This document shows, in pieces, positions 10,383 through 21,087 of a stretch of DNA of 64,000 bases. The notes beneath the pieces were generated by a model. It was not told the origin of the DNA. It made no database searches and was given only the letters and a program-made list of their open reading frames with translations. A program made the translations under genes and the position numbers. Position 1 is the stretch's first letter. The number at the start of each line of letters is the position of its first letter. Source of the DNA: Lunularia cruciata (Eukaryota; Streptophyta; Marchantiopsida; Lunulariales; Lunulariaceae); NCBI GenBank assembly GCA_948567375.1, contig OX419757.1:18228001-18292000 (forward strand). Reading direction: 5' to 3'.

Positions 10383-13300
10383 TGTGACAACCCGGCAAAT
10401 ATCACTTTTGCGGTAATCGGGTAAGTAAAGTTTGTTCCCGCAGAGATACAAGTTAGAATTGGTCAAATACGAAGTCAAACAGTAACAATGTAGCTCTTCT
10501 TGGTTGCATCTTTAATCTCTCAGGTAGAAACCACACCCAAAAGAGAGTAACAAGCACTAATTTGCAGTCTTGTCACAAATTAACACTCCATAATCACAAC
10601 TCCTTCAATTCTTTCCAAACAATCTTGATTGTGATGATTTAGGCTCTTCCTAAAATGGCACTTCATTGCCAAATGACTTTGCCTCAGAATTGTGTTCCAC
10701 CCCTCCACTGAAGGCACAACTTCCTCGATCAAAATTGCTTCACATCAACTTTGCACTACACTCACAAATACAGCATACTACCAACACTACAATTCCTCTC
10801 AGATCTGTCAAGGCATTGCTTCGATTGCACTTCACTGAGGATCAAACACACAGAATGAAGATCAAGGCTGTGGAATCCAACATCCAACAAATACTCTGAC
10901 TTGCACTTCAAATTTCTTCAAACACTCACAAACACAATTATAAAGCTGATACTTGGAATCAAGCTCAAGCGACGAGCACTGCTTCACAACACTTCGCTTT
11001 ATCTATTCTCAAAAATAATGAGCACTAAACAACATCTGACTGTGAATGCCACTCTTAAATAGTGAAGCAAATCAACAGTTCTAACAACTATACCGTTCTA
11101 CAAAAACTGTTCTAACCTGCAGATCCGAAATGGTAATGCACCTCTTCATATCTGCCTCTTCAAATCTCAAATCTGTTACTAATCCGATCCGATGTCTACT
11201 TCTTCCTCGGCTTTCAAACCTGAACCCAAAGTAATCTTACTTCCTACTACTTTTTCCTCGGATTTAAGATCTATAACTTCTACCAGATCCAGCAATTCTC
11301 TTTCTTGATCTAAAATTTCACTTGTGGGTAATCTATCTAACTCTTTATCTCCCGACCCACTCTTCTCTAATGTCTCTGATGGCAACTCCAAAGACATTTG
11401 GACTCCATGTTATCTACTTTGGGTTTTGCTCTAACATCCTTCTGAAGGTTTTCTAGCTCTATTTTCACTAAGTCTAATCTAATTGAAATGTTATCATCTA
11501 CCTCTAAAACCTTTCTGTCTACACAAGTTCTTAATTTGATCAACAAGGTATTCATCTTGGTGTCTTTTGCTTGTCTGCGCCTCGTCTCCTGCACCAACAA
11601 CTTTAACTCGTGTAGTCGTGCTTCTTCAATTCAAACATTGGCTTCTGTACTTAACATCGCGTTCACCCTGAGGACTATCTCCTTCAATGGCTCCAATCTT
11701 GTCTTCCTTTCTTGTTCCCGATCTGCAAGCCATTCCTCTTGGTACATCGCCAACTCTGCCTCGGACTCGGATTTCACCGTCTCCTTCTCCTTCTCCTTCT
11801 GTACAACTTTCTCTTCCTGATTACGAAGTAACGCTTGTAATCTCTCTTCTTCTCTATACCGCACAGCCAACTCTCTTTTCCCGAGTTGCTTCTTCTCCTC
11901 CATACTCTCCATCACTCTATCGAGCTCTTGATCCTTTGCTGCTACCCTCGCCATAGTATGGATAAGTTCTACTCTTGAATCAGTAAGGTGCTGCTTCAAT
12001 ATTTCTTGTTTAGCTACCTGTCTCTCTCTTGCTATGTCACTCTTCCTTGCAAGATCCTCTATATAGCTCACTTCCCTCTTCAGGTCTTCAATTACCTGAC
12101 TTCTCTCTAGTGCCTCCGCTCACAATACTTCTCTCTCCTCTTCACCTCGGGTTATACCTCTCTTCAACTCCGAGTTCTCTTCTTCTAATCTCGATAAGAC
12201 CTGCAACAGTCTTCACCTCTGGACAAGTTGACCGCATCTCCTTCTTCTTGTGCTCCAACTTTACCAACAATGGGCACACTACCTCTCGTAGGTACTCCAC
12301 TCCATCACTAGCAACTACTTCCTCCCGCGGAGTGGTCTCTCTTCTCTCCTCGTGTTCTCTTGATACTCGCCTTCTTTGAAGTCTTCGTATCAGGATTGAC
12401 GCTTTGCTTCCCGAGTTTTCTTCTACATCTTCCTTCACTTTACTCAGCCCCTCTTCACACTTTGCCTTACGTCTCGAGCAAACCCCTCGCTGCACTGCAA
12501 TCTTCCTTTCCTCAGGCACCGGAACTTCGTCTTCCAATGGCAAGTTGTCTTTGGCCTCCAACTCGGCTTGCACTTCTTCTTCTTCTTTGTTAGCCGCTGG
12601 CACTGATGTCATCTCTCCTCCTTCTTCACTGTCATGGCTTGTATCTCCACTCAGCAATGTCAGCTCAGGTTCCTCCTCACGTTCCGAGTCTTCCGTCTTC
12701 AGCTCGGCCTCGCCTTCTGAGTCTTCATCTTCCGACTCAATAACCACCATACTTCGCCTCGGGTTACTTCTCTGCATCTTCCGAGGTTTCTTGCTGTCTT
12801 TGGCTACTCCTTGCCGACTCCTCTCCTTTGTCGGGGTACTCACTACGACCTCCATGTTCTTCCCCGTCTTTGCATAGTAGTCGTCCGTGCTCCGGATTTG
12901 GAGAATGTACTGCTGCTCCTCGACGTTGACCTCCTTTTGCACATCAGGATGGAAGTGCAACACCATCCGAGTCCACTCAGCCGAGTTCAGCAAATTGAGC
13001 CCAAGGTAGAAGTGCTGCAAATGGCACAATGTAGTGTGGAGGCGACTTATCCCGCAAATTCCACACCATCTGCCTCATTCTCCCATGAAACACCTTGCCC
13101 AATTTATAGGTTCTCCTGCAAACAACTTATGGAAGAACACCGCTTGGTGTTTCATCACATAAGTCGTTCTCTTCGGCTTCAAGATTGCTATGAGAGCACT
13201 CACAATCCCTCTCTTCATTAGATCCTTGTAACTCTCAACTTTGTACCCATTCTTTGTTCTTTTCGACGAGAAGGCATCTCTCATCTCCTGTGTCTCCTGA

Positions 13301-14153
13301 GCTATCTCTCCTTTCCCCAAGAACGTGGCTCCCTGCTCCGAGCCTACCTCCTTCCCAAGTACAAGTCTCCAATCCGACTCTGTCCAGCGAGCCGGATTTC
13401 CTCTCTTCCCTTCTTCCTCAGGTCCATTGAGACATTTACTCTTGATGATTTCTGTCATGAATCCTAGAAAACTCACGTTCTAGTTCCATGCCAGAAATGT
13501 GATCCAAAGTCGGCTCAAGACTTTGATCCTCGCTATCACATCTTATCTCCGAATCGCATGATTTCTCATTGTGAATTTGGAGTTCTTCTTCCTTCTTCCC
13601 ATCTCTTCTACTTTCTCACTTTCTCTCAATTTCACTCTCGTGACTTCTCCCTTGCGCACTAACACGAGTCAAACTCTATTTCCCTTTCCTTGATCACCTG
13701 CAAGATGACTCCTCAACGGCGAAGGAAAATTGCTCGACATTTCGTTGTTGCAGTTTTGATTTTTATAGAGTTGCGCTTCTTCGTCTTTCCTCACTTTGAG
13801 TTCCTACCAAGAAATCACACCTCTAACATGCACCTATCACTGTCAATCAACCTTCTCGCGTATGAGCCGCCAGTTTTCAAATGGCCCCTTCTTGAATTTC
13901 TTGCCCCGACAAAAGGTTGTTAGACGGTCTTTGCCCCGGGTTGAGCTCCCCCCGATCCGAAGACAATTTACTTTGGGTTGTATACTGACAGGACATTTCC
14001 GAGTACTTTGCCTTATGACCAGAAGTCACTTTACTTTGGGTTTCATCCCGAGGACTCTTTTCTTTGCCTTCTTTGGCCATACAGGCGCAATCCGACTTCT
14101 CTATACACTTCTCCTCCTTTATTCTAAAAAAATAAAAAAATGTGGGCACCACA
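10383..14153 (-). repeat. 3' LTR of C-I, 3771 bp
   Basis: On the minus strand it starts TGTGGTGCCCACA at 14153 and ends GGTTGTCACA at 10383. It holds a decayed copy of the LTR-encoded reading frame (13740-11179). A TATTTAAG box on the minus strand lies at 11061-11054, downstream of that frame. Confidence 0.95.
11179..13740 (-). pseudogene. LTR-encoded ORF, copy in C-I 3' LTR
   Basis: Homologous along its length to the frame in the 5' LTR (23658-21088). It shows the same order: N-terminal globular region (WTESDW about 13390, AVFFHKLFAGEPINWA about 13110), a Glu/Ser-rich acidic middle (about 12750-12500), a basic Cys-containing patch, a long coiled coil (12071-11367) and the tail EEEVDIGSD. 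Two small deletions break the frame: near 12200 (two bases missing against the 5' LTR copy) and near 11408 (one base missing). Stops also occur. No known family is recognised. Confidence 0.8.
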
Positions 14154-14171
14154 AACCCCCCCCCCCCCCCC
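14154..14171 (-). other. Polypurine tract of C-I, 16 consecutive G
   Basis: On the minus strand the pol stop codon (14174-14172) runs straight into sixteen G, then TT, then the 3' LTR. Position and purity identify it as the plus-strand priming tract. The C-III copy has a mixed G/A tract at the same place (60901-60891), so the long homopolymer is a local feature. Confidence 0.85.
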
Positions 14172-15353
14172 TCAAATGTGAGCATCCCCGCAAACATAGA
14201 CCTCGGGTGTCTTAGACACTTCCGAGTCTATGGTCCAATATCTCCGAACTCTCCACCCGTTTACTCGAGTTGCAAAAGGATTACCTTCCAAGTCTACAAG
14301 CTGCATGGATCCATTTTCATAAAGATGAAGAACTCAATAGGGACCCATCCATCTCAAATGCAACTTGCCTAGAAAACGTTTTTGGCGATTGTCATATAAC
14401 AAAACCAAATCCCCTTCTCGTACAGTCACAGGCTTGATTCTCTTATCATGCTTGACTTTCCTCTGTGCTTGTACTTCTTTCGTGGTTTGCATTGCATCAT
14501 CTCTTTTCTCTTTTAACCACATCAATTGATGAATCTGAAGATCCTGACTTTCTTCTTCCAACATTTGTTCTTTGCACAAAACCCGATATGTCGGAACTTC
14601 AAATTCAATTGGCAGTATGGGATGCAAGCCATATGTCAAGAAGTATGGAGTTTGTTTGGTTGTAATCTTCTTTGTCGTTTGATATGCCCACAACGCGGCT
14701 GGTAATTTTGTATCCCAGTCATAGGCATAATTGACAGTCACCTTATTCAAAATTTTACAAAGTAACCCATTCGTTTTTTCCGTTAAGCCATTTGCTTTTG
14801 GGTTATAAGGAGTCGTCTTCCGATGTTTAATCTGAAAGTACTTGGTTAATGCCTCCATTACAGAGTTCAAAAAATGTGTTCCTCGGTCACTGACCAATTC
14901 CAAAGGACACCCATATTGGGAGATAATGTTTCGAAAGAAGAATTCCGCCACAATTTCAGCATCATCTCTGCGAGTTGCTTCCGCTTCGACCATCTTGGTA
15001 GCATAGTTAGTGCAAACCAAAATGTATTGCTTTCTTGTGACTTGGGTCACTGGTTGAACGGGACCCACAAAATCAATCTCCCATTTCTCAAATGGGGCCA
15101 AAGGCAAAATTGGTCTCAAAGGCCATTGAGAAGTAGCCATCGGCTTCCCCGTTCTCTGACAAGCATCACAACTTCGGATATGAGCATGTACATCTTTGTA
15201 CATTGTAGGCCACCAATACCTTGCCAAAAGAATTTTCTTTACAGTATTCTTCAGAGCATAGTGTCCTCCCGATGCTTTGGAGTGTAAAGATTCAATCACT
15301 CCTCCTACTTCGTATGACTCCAAGCATCGCCAAAGTACTTTGTCTTTGCCCAT
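14172..15353 (-). pseudogene. Integrase of C-I
   Basis: Ty3/gypsy integrase. It has an N-terminal zinc-binding stretch with CDACQ, then the catalytic core with WEIDFVGP, LVSDRGTHF and NGLTEKTN. Thirty-five residues separate the second Asp and the Glu, the canonical DD35E spacing. The C-terminal module contains DLVLLYDN and LRWMGPY (GPY/F type). No chromodomain follows. A TAG at about 14334 interrupts the last 50 codons, which otherwise run to 14172 and end in a DAHI-like tail. The 340-codon block is otherwise open, so this is the best preserved part of the C-I pol. It would insert the cDNA into the genome. Confidence 0.9.
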
Positions 15354-15377
15354 CTTAAATAAAATGCTGTGTTTAAG

Positions 15378-16090
15378 CTAGTATGGCCCCATTTTCCTGA
15401 GAAAGACTGCCCGCTGTTCCGGGTCCATCCCCTCAGGACAATGGAGAGTATTCAGATAATTATATTCAGCTGCATACCTCTTACTTTGCATTGCTGATAA
15501 GTGATACAACTCTTTGTCAGAGAACCGATCGTCAATTTCCCACTCCTGGTCTTGAGTCTCCAATTTCCCACTCCTGGTCTTGAGTTTCCCGCATTCAAAT
15601 GTGAAGCTCCCTTCCTTACTTGTACAGTATACGTGAACTCTTGTAATAACAAGATTCATCTTGCAATATGTCCCGATAAATCTGCCTTCTTGACCAAATG
15701 TTGCAATGCATAATGGTCAACATAGAAGACAAACTCATACCACAACAAATAATGACAAAATTTCTTGCAGGCAAACACCATTCCGAGTGCTTCTCTTTCA
15801 GTCGTCGAATAGTTCCTTTTAGAAACTGAAAGTTGTCGGCTGGCATAATATACCGGGTAGTCCTTCTTCTTCTCGTCCTTCTGACTTAAGACGACTCCGA
15901 TGGCCATGGATGAAGTGACCACATACACATGAAAAGGGATGTCCCAATTTGGGGCTCTCATGACTGGTGCTTCAACCAGTTTCTTCTTCAACACCTGGAA
16001 AGCTTCTTCTTGATTTGCTTCCCACAGATAGTCTTTGGATTTCTTCAGAAGCTTTGTAAGTGGTGCAGCAAGCACTGCATAGTTTGACAC
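15378..16090 (-). pseudogene. RNase H region of C-I
   Basis: Contains the Ty3/gypsy RT connection and RNase H: APLTKLLKKS, then AFQVLKKKLVEAPVMRAPNW, then PVYYASRQLSVSKRNYSTTE and YVDHYALQHLV. The frame shifts near 15656, and a short duplication of about 29 bp (TTTCCCACTCCTGGTCTTGA occurs twice, about 15536-15595) disrupts the part that follows. The usual catalytic YTDAS reads VVTSS here, so it is not active. Confidence 0.85.
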
Positions 16091-16890
16091 GAAGCGTCTT
16101 TAATATCCGACATGTCCCAAGAAGGCTCTCAGCTCCCGAATGTTCTTCAAGGATTCCAAAGCTGCGATTATCTTAACCTTCTCAACATCAACTTCAATAC
16201 CTCGGCTTGACACCCGATGCCCCAGAAGAATTCCCTCCTTCATTGCAAAGAAGCACTTCTCCGGGTGTAATGACAAGCCGGCAAAACAACACCTTTCAAA
16301 CGTTTGGCAAAGGTAATCTAAATGTACATCTCTTCACCCAAACACACAAAAGTCATCAATAAAAACTTCCACAAATTTGCACAAGAAATCTTTGAAGACT
16401 GAATTCATCATCCATTGGAAAGTAGCGGGAGCATTACACAACCCAAAGGGCATTTTGATTGTAAGTGATAGTACCCCAATCGGTCATGAATGTAGTTTTA
16501 TCCTTGTCTTCTTCTCAAATGGATACTTGATTGTACCTTGAAAATCCATCGAGAAAACTATAACAAGGATGCCTAGCTACTTGATCTAAAATTGTATCGA
16601 AAAAAGGCAAGGGATGATGATCTTTCCTTGTAACTGCGTTCAACTTTCGGAAGTCTTGGCATACTCGGATCTTCCCTGGTTTCTTCTTTGGGACAATGAC
16701 AATGGGTGAGACCCATTCACTGCTTAAGACAAGGAAGATGATTCCGGCCCCTAAGTACTTGTCAATTTCATCTTTCACCAAAAGCGAGTACTTCGGGTTC
16801 AGACGGTATTGTTGTTGCCGAACCGGAACTACACCTTCAATCAGATCAATCCGGTGTTCTCCAAATTCTTGTGGAATACCCGGCATTTGA
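16091..16890 (-). pseudogene. Reverse transcriptase of C-I
   Basis: Fingers and palm are clear: EWVSPIVIVPKKKPGKIRV, RKLNAVTRKDHHPLPFFD, CYSFLDGFSRYNQV, NAPATFQ-type block, and FIDDFCVFG at about 16372-16340. The frame breaks near 16515 and again near 16336 and 16100. The sequence style (HPLPF.D, YSFLDGFS.YNQ) is that of the Athila group of Ty3/gypsy. Confidence 0.9.
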
Positions 16891-17323
16891 TCAATCGACC
16901 AGGCAAATACATCCTAGAACTCTATAAACAGGGCAGTGTATCCTGCCAACTCCTCCAAAGTAACTGTCTTTGAGATTTTTAAAATTTTTCCTTCAGTTAA
17001 TAAAACATCTTGACAGTCGTCAGGGTTGATGACTCCTTCAACGTGGCTTACTCAGCTTAATCCGAGGCGAGCTGCCATCAAACCCCCTTCCTCCAAGTCA
17101 GGTTCACCTGAGGCGAGGTCATATGGATCTTTGTTTTCAACATCCACCTCGTAGCATTCCAAGTAATTAACTTGGACTTTGTCTTCGGATTTGTCTGAGG
17201 ACAAAGACGATGAGTCTTTGGATTCGTCCTCCTCTTCCGATGAACTTGTTTCCCTGAGATAGGGAACCTTTGTCCAACTCACAGTCACCAGCTTCTGATC
17301 TTCGGACAAAATGTCCTTGAATC
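16891..17323 (-). pseudogene. Protease-RT linker of C-I
   Basis: An acidic, Ser/Glu/Asp-rich frame (17351-17052) lies between protease and RT, with stops near 17052 and 16915. It is a normal low-complexity spacer in this group. No further domain recognised. Confidence 0.6.
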
Positions 17324-17760
17324 TTAACTTCTGCTGATGCCAATCCACCACAACTTGGGCACTGGTCTGCCGATCAACAGAGGGTAACCAGTTTTTGTCA
17401 CTGGTCGCAACACAATGTAATTCAACTTGAAGGGTACTCCTCCAATGATCATGGTAATGTTTGACAGCATGCCCAATGGCCGTCTCCTGGTTTGGTCTGC
17501 AAACTTCAACACTCGGGGTGTTGGTTCAAACGTATGATACCCGAGTCAATTTGCAGTATCTTTGGTCATGACATTCACACCGGACCCAGAGTCAATGGGT
17601 ATCGATGTGATCATGCATCCTACAATCTCCGTGTCTACCTTGGGAGATCCCAAATCTTCTTGCTCAATACGATAGATAGCCGACAGATCCTTCTTTGACA
17701 TCGACCTCACCTTCTTGAGGGCCAAATTCAGCTGTCTCTTGTACAGCTGTTATCTTCCTA
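17324..17760 (-). pseudogene. Aspartic protease of C-I
   Basis: The minus strand encodes a CMITSIPIDSGSGVNVMT segment near 17610-17570. DSGSG is a retropepsin-type active site. It is followed by VLKFADQTRRRPLGML and a GYPLLIGRP-like flap/C-terminal block. A stop and a frame change lie near 17535. The protease would cut the polyprotein during particle maturation. Confidence 0.8.
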
Positions 17761-18310
17761 CAACTGCTTGAATGTAATGTTGGCATTTGTGGTTGCCATA
17801 TCTGCTACAATATCATATTGGGGAACTCCTCCCAATTTGACCGTCTTTGCCTTCGGCTTTGGGTCCGAAGTCTCTCCATGTTCCCTTTTGACTTCAAGAC
17901 GCTTCAAAATGGTGATGGGCTTGCTGATGGCCTTAACCCAAGTTTCCTCGGGTTGGCCCACCTCGGCTTGGATTAGACCCTTTACTTTGTCTCAGATGTC
18001 TGCCAGAAAAACTGGAGACTTCGTCTTCGTCTTCGTCTCCTCTTCCAAACTCAGTTCCCGAGTCCTGAGTAGTGCCTCCTTTAGTTCTTTCTGCAAGGCT
18101 TTAGCTTTAGCTTTTGTGAGGATCTTTTCCTCCTTGGCAGAAAGAATTGCTTTTGGGCGCAGTCTCTTTGCCTTTCGGGAAGACGACGAGGTCATACTCA
18201 ATTCTTTGGGACCACGCTTCTTCTTGCTGGAGCGTGTCTCAACCTTCAAAATTTCAAGGTCTAGCCATTCTCCTTCTGAGGCCGGACTCCCTTCTTGAGG
18301 TCTTTCTTCC
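17761..18310 (-). pseudogene. gag-protease linker of C-I
   Basis: Lys/Glu/Ser-rich frames (18381-17992 and 17961-17758) connect the zinc knuckles to the protease. No conserved domain is recognised. The region encodes the basic and acidic spacer typical of large plant gag-pol proteins. Confidence 0.55.
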
Positions 18311-20203
18311 TCAAGAGTGATACAATACATTTGTATCCCCCTTTGGCTGAAGGGCTGCACGCTCAACGAGGGTCTGTACATACTTTACAGGCAGCTTCGG
18401 GTTTGGTGGGTGAGGACATTGATTGCCCTCATGCCCCGATCCCTTACAATTTCTGCACAGGGGAACGTACCCAATTTGCCTTCTTGGCTCGGGACAGTTT
18501 GGAGACCAATGTCCCATCGAGCCACAACTATAACAAGCTCCGGGTGCAACACTTTGAGGCCAATTTTGGTTGCTCATTGGTGGTCTTCTTGGAGGAGCAT
18601 TGGGGTTATACACCTTGGGTCCAAACCTTGGACCTTGATACAATGTGCTCGCTTGAGGCTGTACTTCCTGAGTTTGGTACACCGCCTCTTCGTCCTTGTC
18701 TTAGTTCCATCCCGGAACCCAATCAATTTGCTGCACCGGGAATGCATTACGAGTATTGCATTCTGTGTTGGCATGGCCGGATTTTCCACATGCGGTGCAC
18801 CACACATTAGATCATCCAAATGTTGGGGCCTTTCTTTGGTCCTTAGCCCCAATCATCTGGATCTTGAAATCCAAAAACTCCTTGATGAGTGCAGCTTCGT
18901 ATCCGCCTTATGTACACTCTTGGCTGGAGGAGTCACTGGTTTCTTGCCTCCACGTCTTCTGACTCCTCTTGGCTTTGATTCTTCTTTGGATTCCGAAGAA
19001 GAGCTCAAAGACGTAGAGGATTTGTCTGAAGAAGGGGAGGTGTTGCGCGAAGCTCTCCTTCTGGGCTTCTTGCCTTTCTTCTCCGGATTTCTCTGATTAC
19101 CGGCAGAGGGAGAGTGAGCCGCTTCATAACGAGTGACATGTTTGAGTACTTTGTCCAGGGAAGTTACATTCCTCTCCCTGGCAAAGATGCATATCTCTGG
19201 TGAAAGTCCCCCAAGGAACCAGGTAATGGCTTGGGCATCGGAGCAACCCACCACCCCTGATTGCTTGGGAACTCGGTTCAGTAATGCCATGAACCGCTCA
19301 GAGGAGTCTCTCAACTTCTCCTTCTTGCCTCGGTCCAAATCGTTGAGTGCCGCAAAGACACTCGTGTCGTAATCAACCTCCCGGAATCGTTCCAGGAAGT
19401 TGTTTCTCAAGTCTGCCCAGTCCGCTGGTACAAACCCCTTCTGGGTCACATGGGTGTTCCAGCTCTAAGCTTCCTTGCGGAGCAAACTTGGGAAAATTCT
19501 CAGTCGATCCGCCGAGTCATGCTCCTTGTTAGCAAAGGAGATGACTTCGAATTCTTTGATGAATTCATTAGGATCTTTGTCTTGTTCTGTCCTCTTGTAC
19601 TTCTGATAGGCGTGTTGGGTGACAGGCAGCGAAGTCATCGTTTGATGCACTGGGATCGGCTGAGGTAATGTGGAACTTGACAGAATTGAAGGATTGGCTG
19701 GAATTGATGCCGTGTTGTCAGCCCAGGGATTCTGCTATAAGAGTGTCAACTTCAACCCAAGTGGAAGATTCAGGATCAAAACCTTCGATGGGTTCTTCAA
19801 AATTCCTTGGGGACAACTGAGGAACCATTCGTAGAAGATGTTGACACTCGTCTTCAGTAAGTGTTCGTGCTGTCTTTTCTTGAACAAAGTTCTTCAAGGA
19901 AACAACTTCCTTTACAGCTCTAGGGGAAGTTGGTGTACTGGGCCGCAATGCATATGTTTGCCCACTCAATTCTTTCTTCTTCTTGGAAGAAGAGGGAGAT
20001 GCAAAGTAGCCTTGCCAACCGCCTTCGTGTTTCTTGTGGTCAAGTTCTCGCAGAGCTTCTTGCACTTCGTGAAGGAGTTGAAAATCCAACGCCTCTCGTT
20101 CAGTTTTGTCAACAATAGATGGAACGTTTAGACATTTGTATTCTTCACACTGAAGTGCTCGTCTTTGAGCTCTCTCTTCTTGTTGTTCTCTCAATGCAGA
20201 CAT
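18311..20203 (-). pseudogene. gag of C-I with three CCHC zinc knuckles
   Basis: Start at ATG 20203 (MSALREQQEERAQRRAL). After a frameshift near 19690 a capsid-like segment follows (FIKEFEVISFANKEHDSADR, WADLRNNFLERFREVDYDTS, ERFMALLNRVPKQSG, AITWFLGGLSPEICIFARER). Then comes a Lys/Ser-rich stretch and three knuckles of form CX2CX4HX4C: CTACGKSGHANTEC (about 18800-18759), CYSCGSMGHWSPNC (about 18540-18499) and CRNCKGSGHEGNQC (about 18455-18414). A TAG splits the capsid near 19465 and the knuckles lie in shifted frames. The intact protein would build the particle and bind the RNA. Confidence 0.85.
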
Positions 20204-20291
20204 TCATATTGCTTTGATACCCAGTTTCCAATTTGGCTTTGTATTCTTCCACTTCTGAGATTTGTATCACCGGCAGCAGCTCCAAAAATCA
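20204..20291 (-). other. Leader and primer-binding region of C-I
   Basis: Directly inside the 5' LTR the minus strand reads TGATTTTTGGAGCTGCTGCC and then GGTGATA. TGGAGCTGCTGCCGG resembles the tRNA-Asp primer site of Athila elements (TGGCGCCGTTGCCGG) with four differences. Only about 80 bp separate it from the gag start. Confidence 0.6.
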
Positions 20292-20962
20292 TGTGACAAC
20301 CCGGAAAATATCACTTTTGCAGTAATCGGGTAAGTGAAGTTCATTCCCGTCAAGATACGAGTCAGAATTGGTCAAATACAAAGTCAAACAGTAACAATGT
20401 AGTTCTTCTTGGTTGTGTTTTTAATCTCTCAGGTAGAAACCACACCCAAAAGAGAGTAACAAGCATTGATTTGCAGTCTTGTCACAAATTAACACTCCAT
20501 AATCACAACTCCTTCAATTCTTTCCAAACAATCTTGATTGTGATGATTCAGGCTTTCCCAAAAATGGCACTTCACTGCAAAACGACTTTGCCTCAAAATT
20601 GTGTTCCACCCCTCCACTGAAGGCACAACTTCCTCGATCAAAATTGCTTCACATCAACTTTGCACTACACTCACAAATGCAGAATACTACCAACACTACA
20701 ATTCCTTTCAGATCTATCAAGGCATTGCTTTGATTGCACTTCACTCAAGATCAAACACACAGAATGAAGATCAAGGCTGAGGAATCCAACATCCAACAAA
20801 CACTCTGACTTGCACTTTGAATTTCTTCAAACACTCACAAACACAATTACAAAGCTGATACTTGGAATCAAGCTCAAGCAACGAGCACTGCTTCACAGCA
20901 CTTTGCTTTATCTATTCTCAGAAATAATGAGCACTTAACAACATCTGACTGTGAATGCCACT

Positions 20963-20970
20963 CTTAAATA
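20963..20970 (-). promoter_or_regulatory. TATTTAAG box in C LTR
   Basis: GCTTCACTATTTAAGAGTGG on the minus strand is conserved in all C LTR copies here (11061-11054, 57876-57869, and plus-strand 55113-55120 and 56927-56934). Its place after the LTR-encoded frame implies that U3 is about 3.1 kb long. The start site is inferred. Confidence 0.6.
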
Positions 20971-21087
20971 GTGAAGCAAATCAACAGTTCTAACAACTAT
21001 ACCGTTCTACAAAAACTGTTCTAACCTGCAGATCCAAAATGGTAATGCACCTCTTCATATCTGCCTCTTCAAATCTCAAATCTGTTA

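Noticed and set aside
12404-12877. Plus-strand open frames of 90-160 codons opposite the C LTR gene
   Set aside because: Ser/Leu-rich shadows of the Glu/Lys-rich coiled coil and acidic region on the minus strand. They are not conserved as protein between C-I LTRs and C-III.
14154-14171. C-run considered as an assembly gap or low-quality filler
   Set aside because: Its exact position between pol stop and LTR start matches the polypurine tract of C-III, so it is best read as a real, if expanded, priming tract.
18295-19096. Plus-strand frames of 171 and 259 codons opposite the C-I gag
   Set aside because: The minus strand encodes gag with zinc knuckles here; the plus-strand frames have no domain and are not maintained in C-II.
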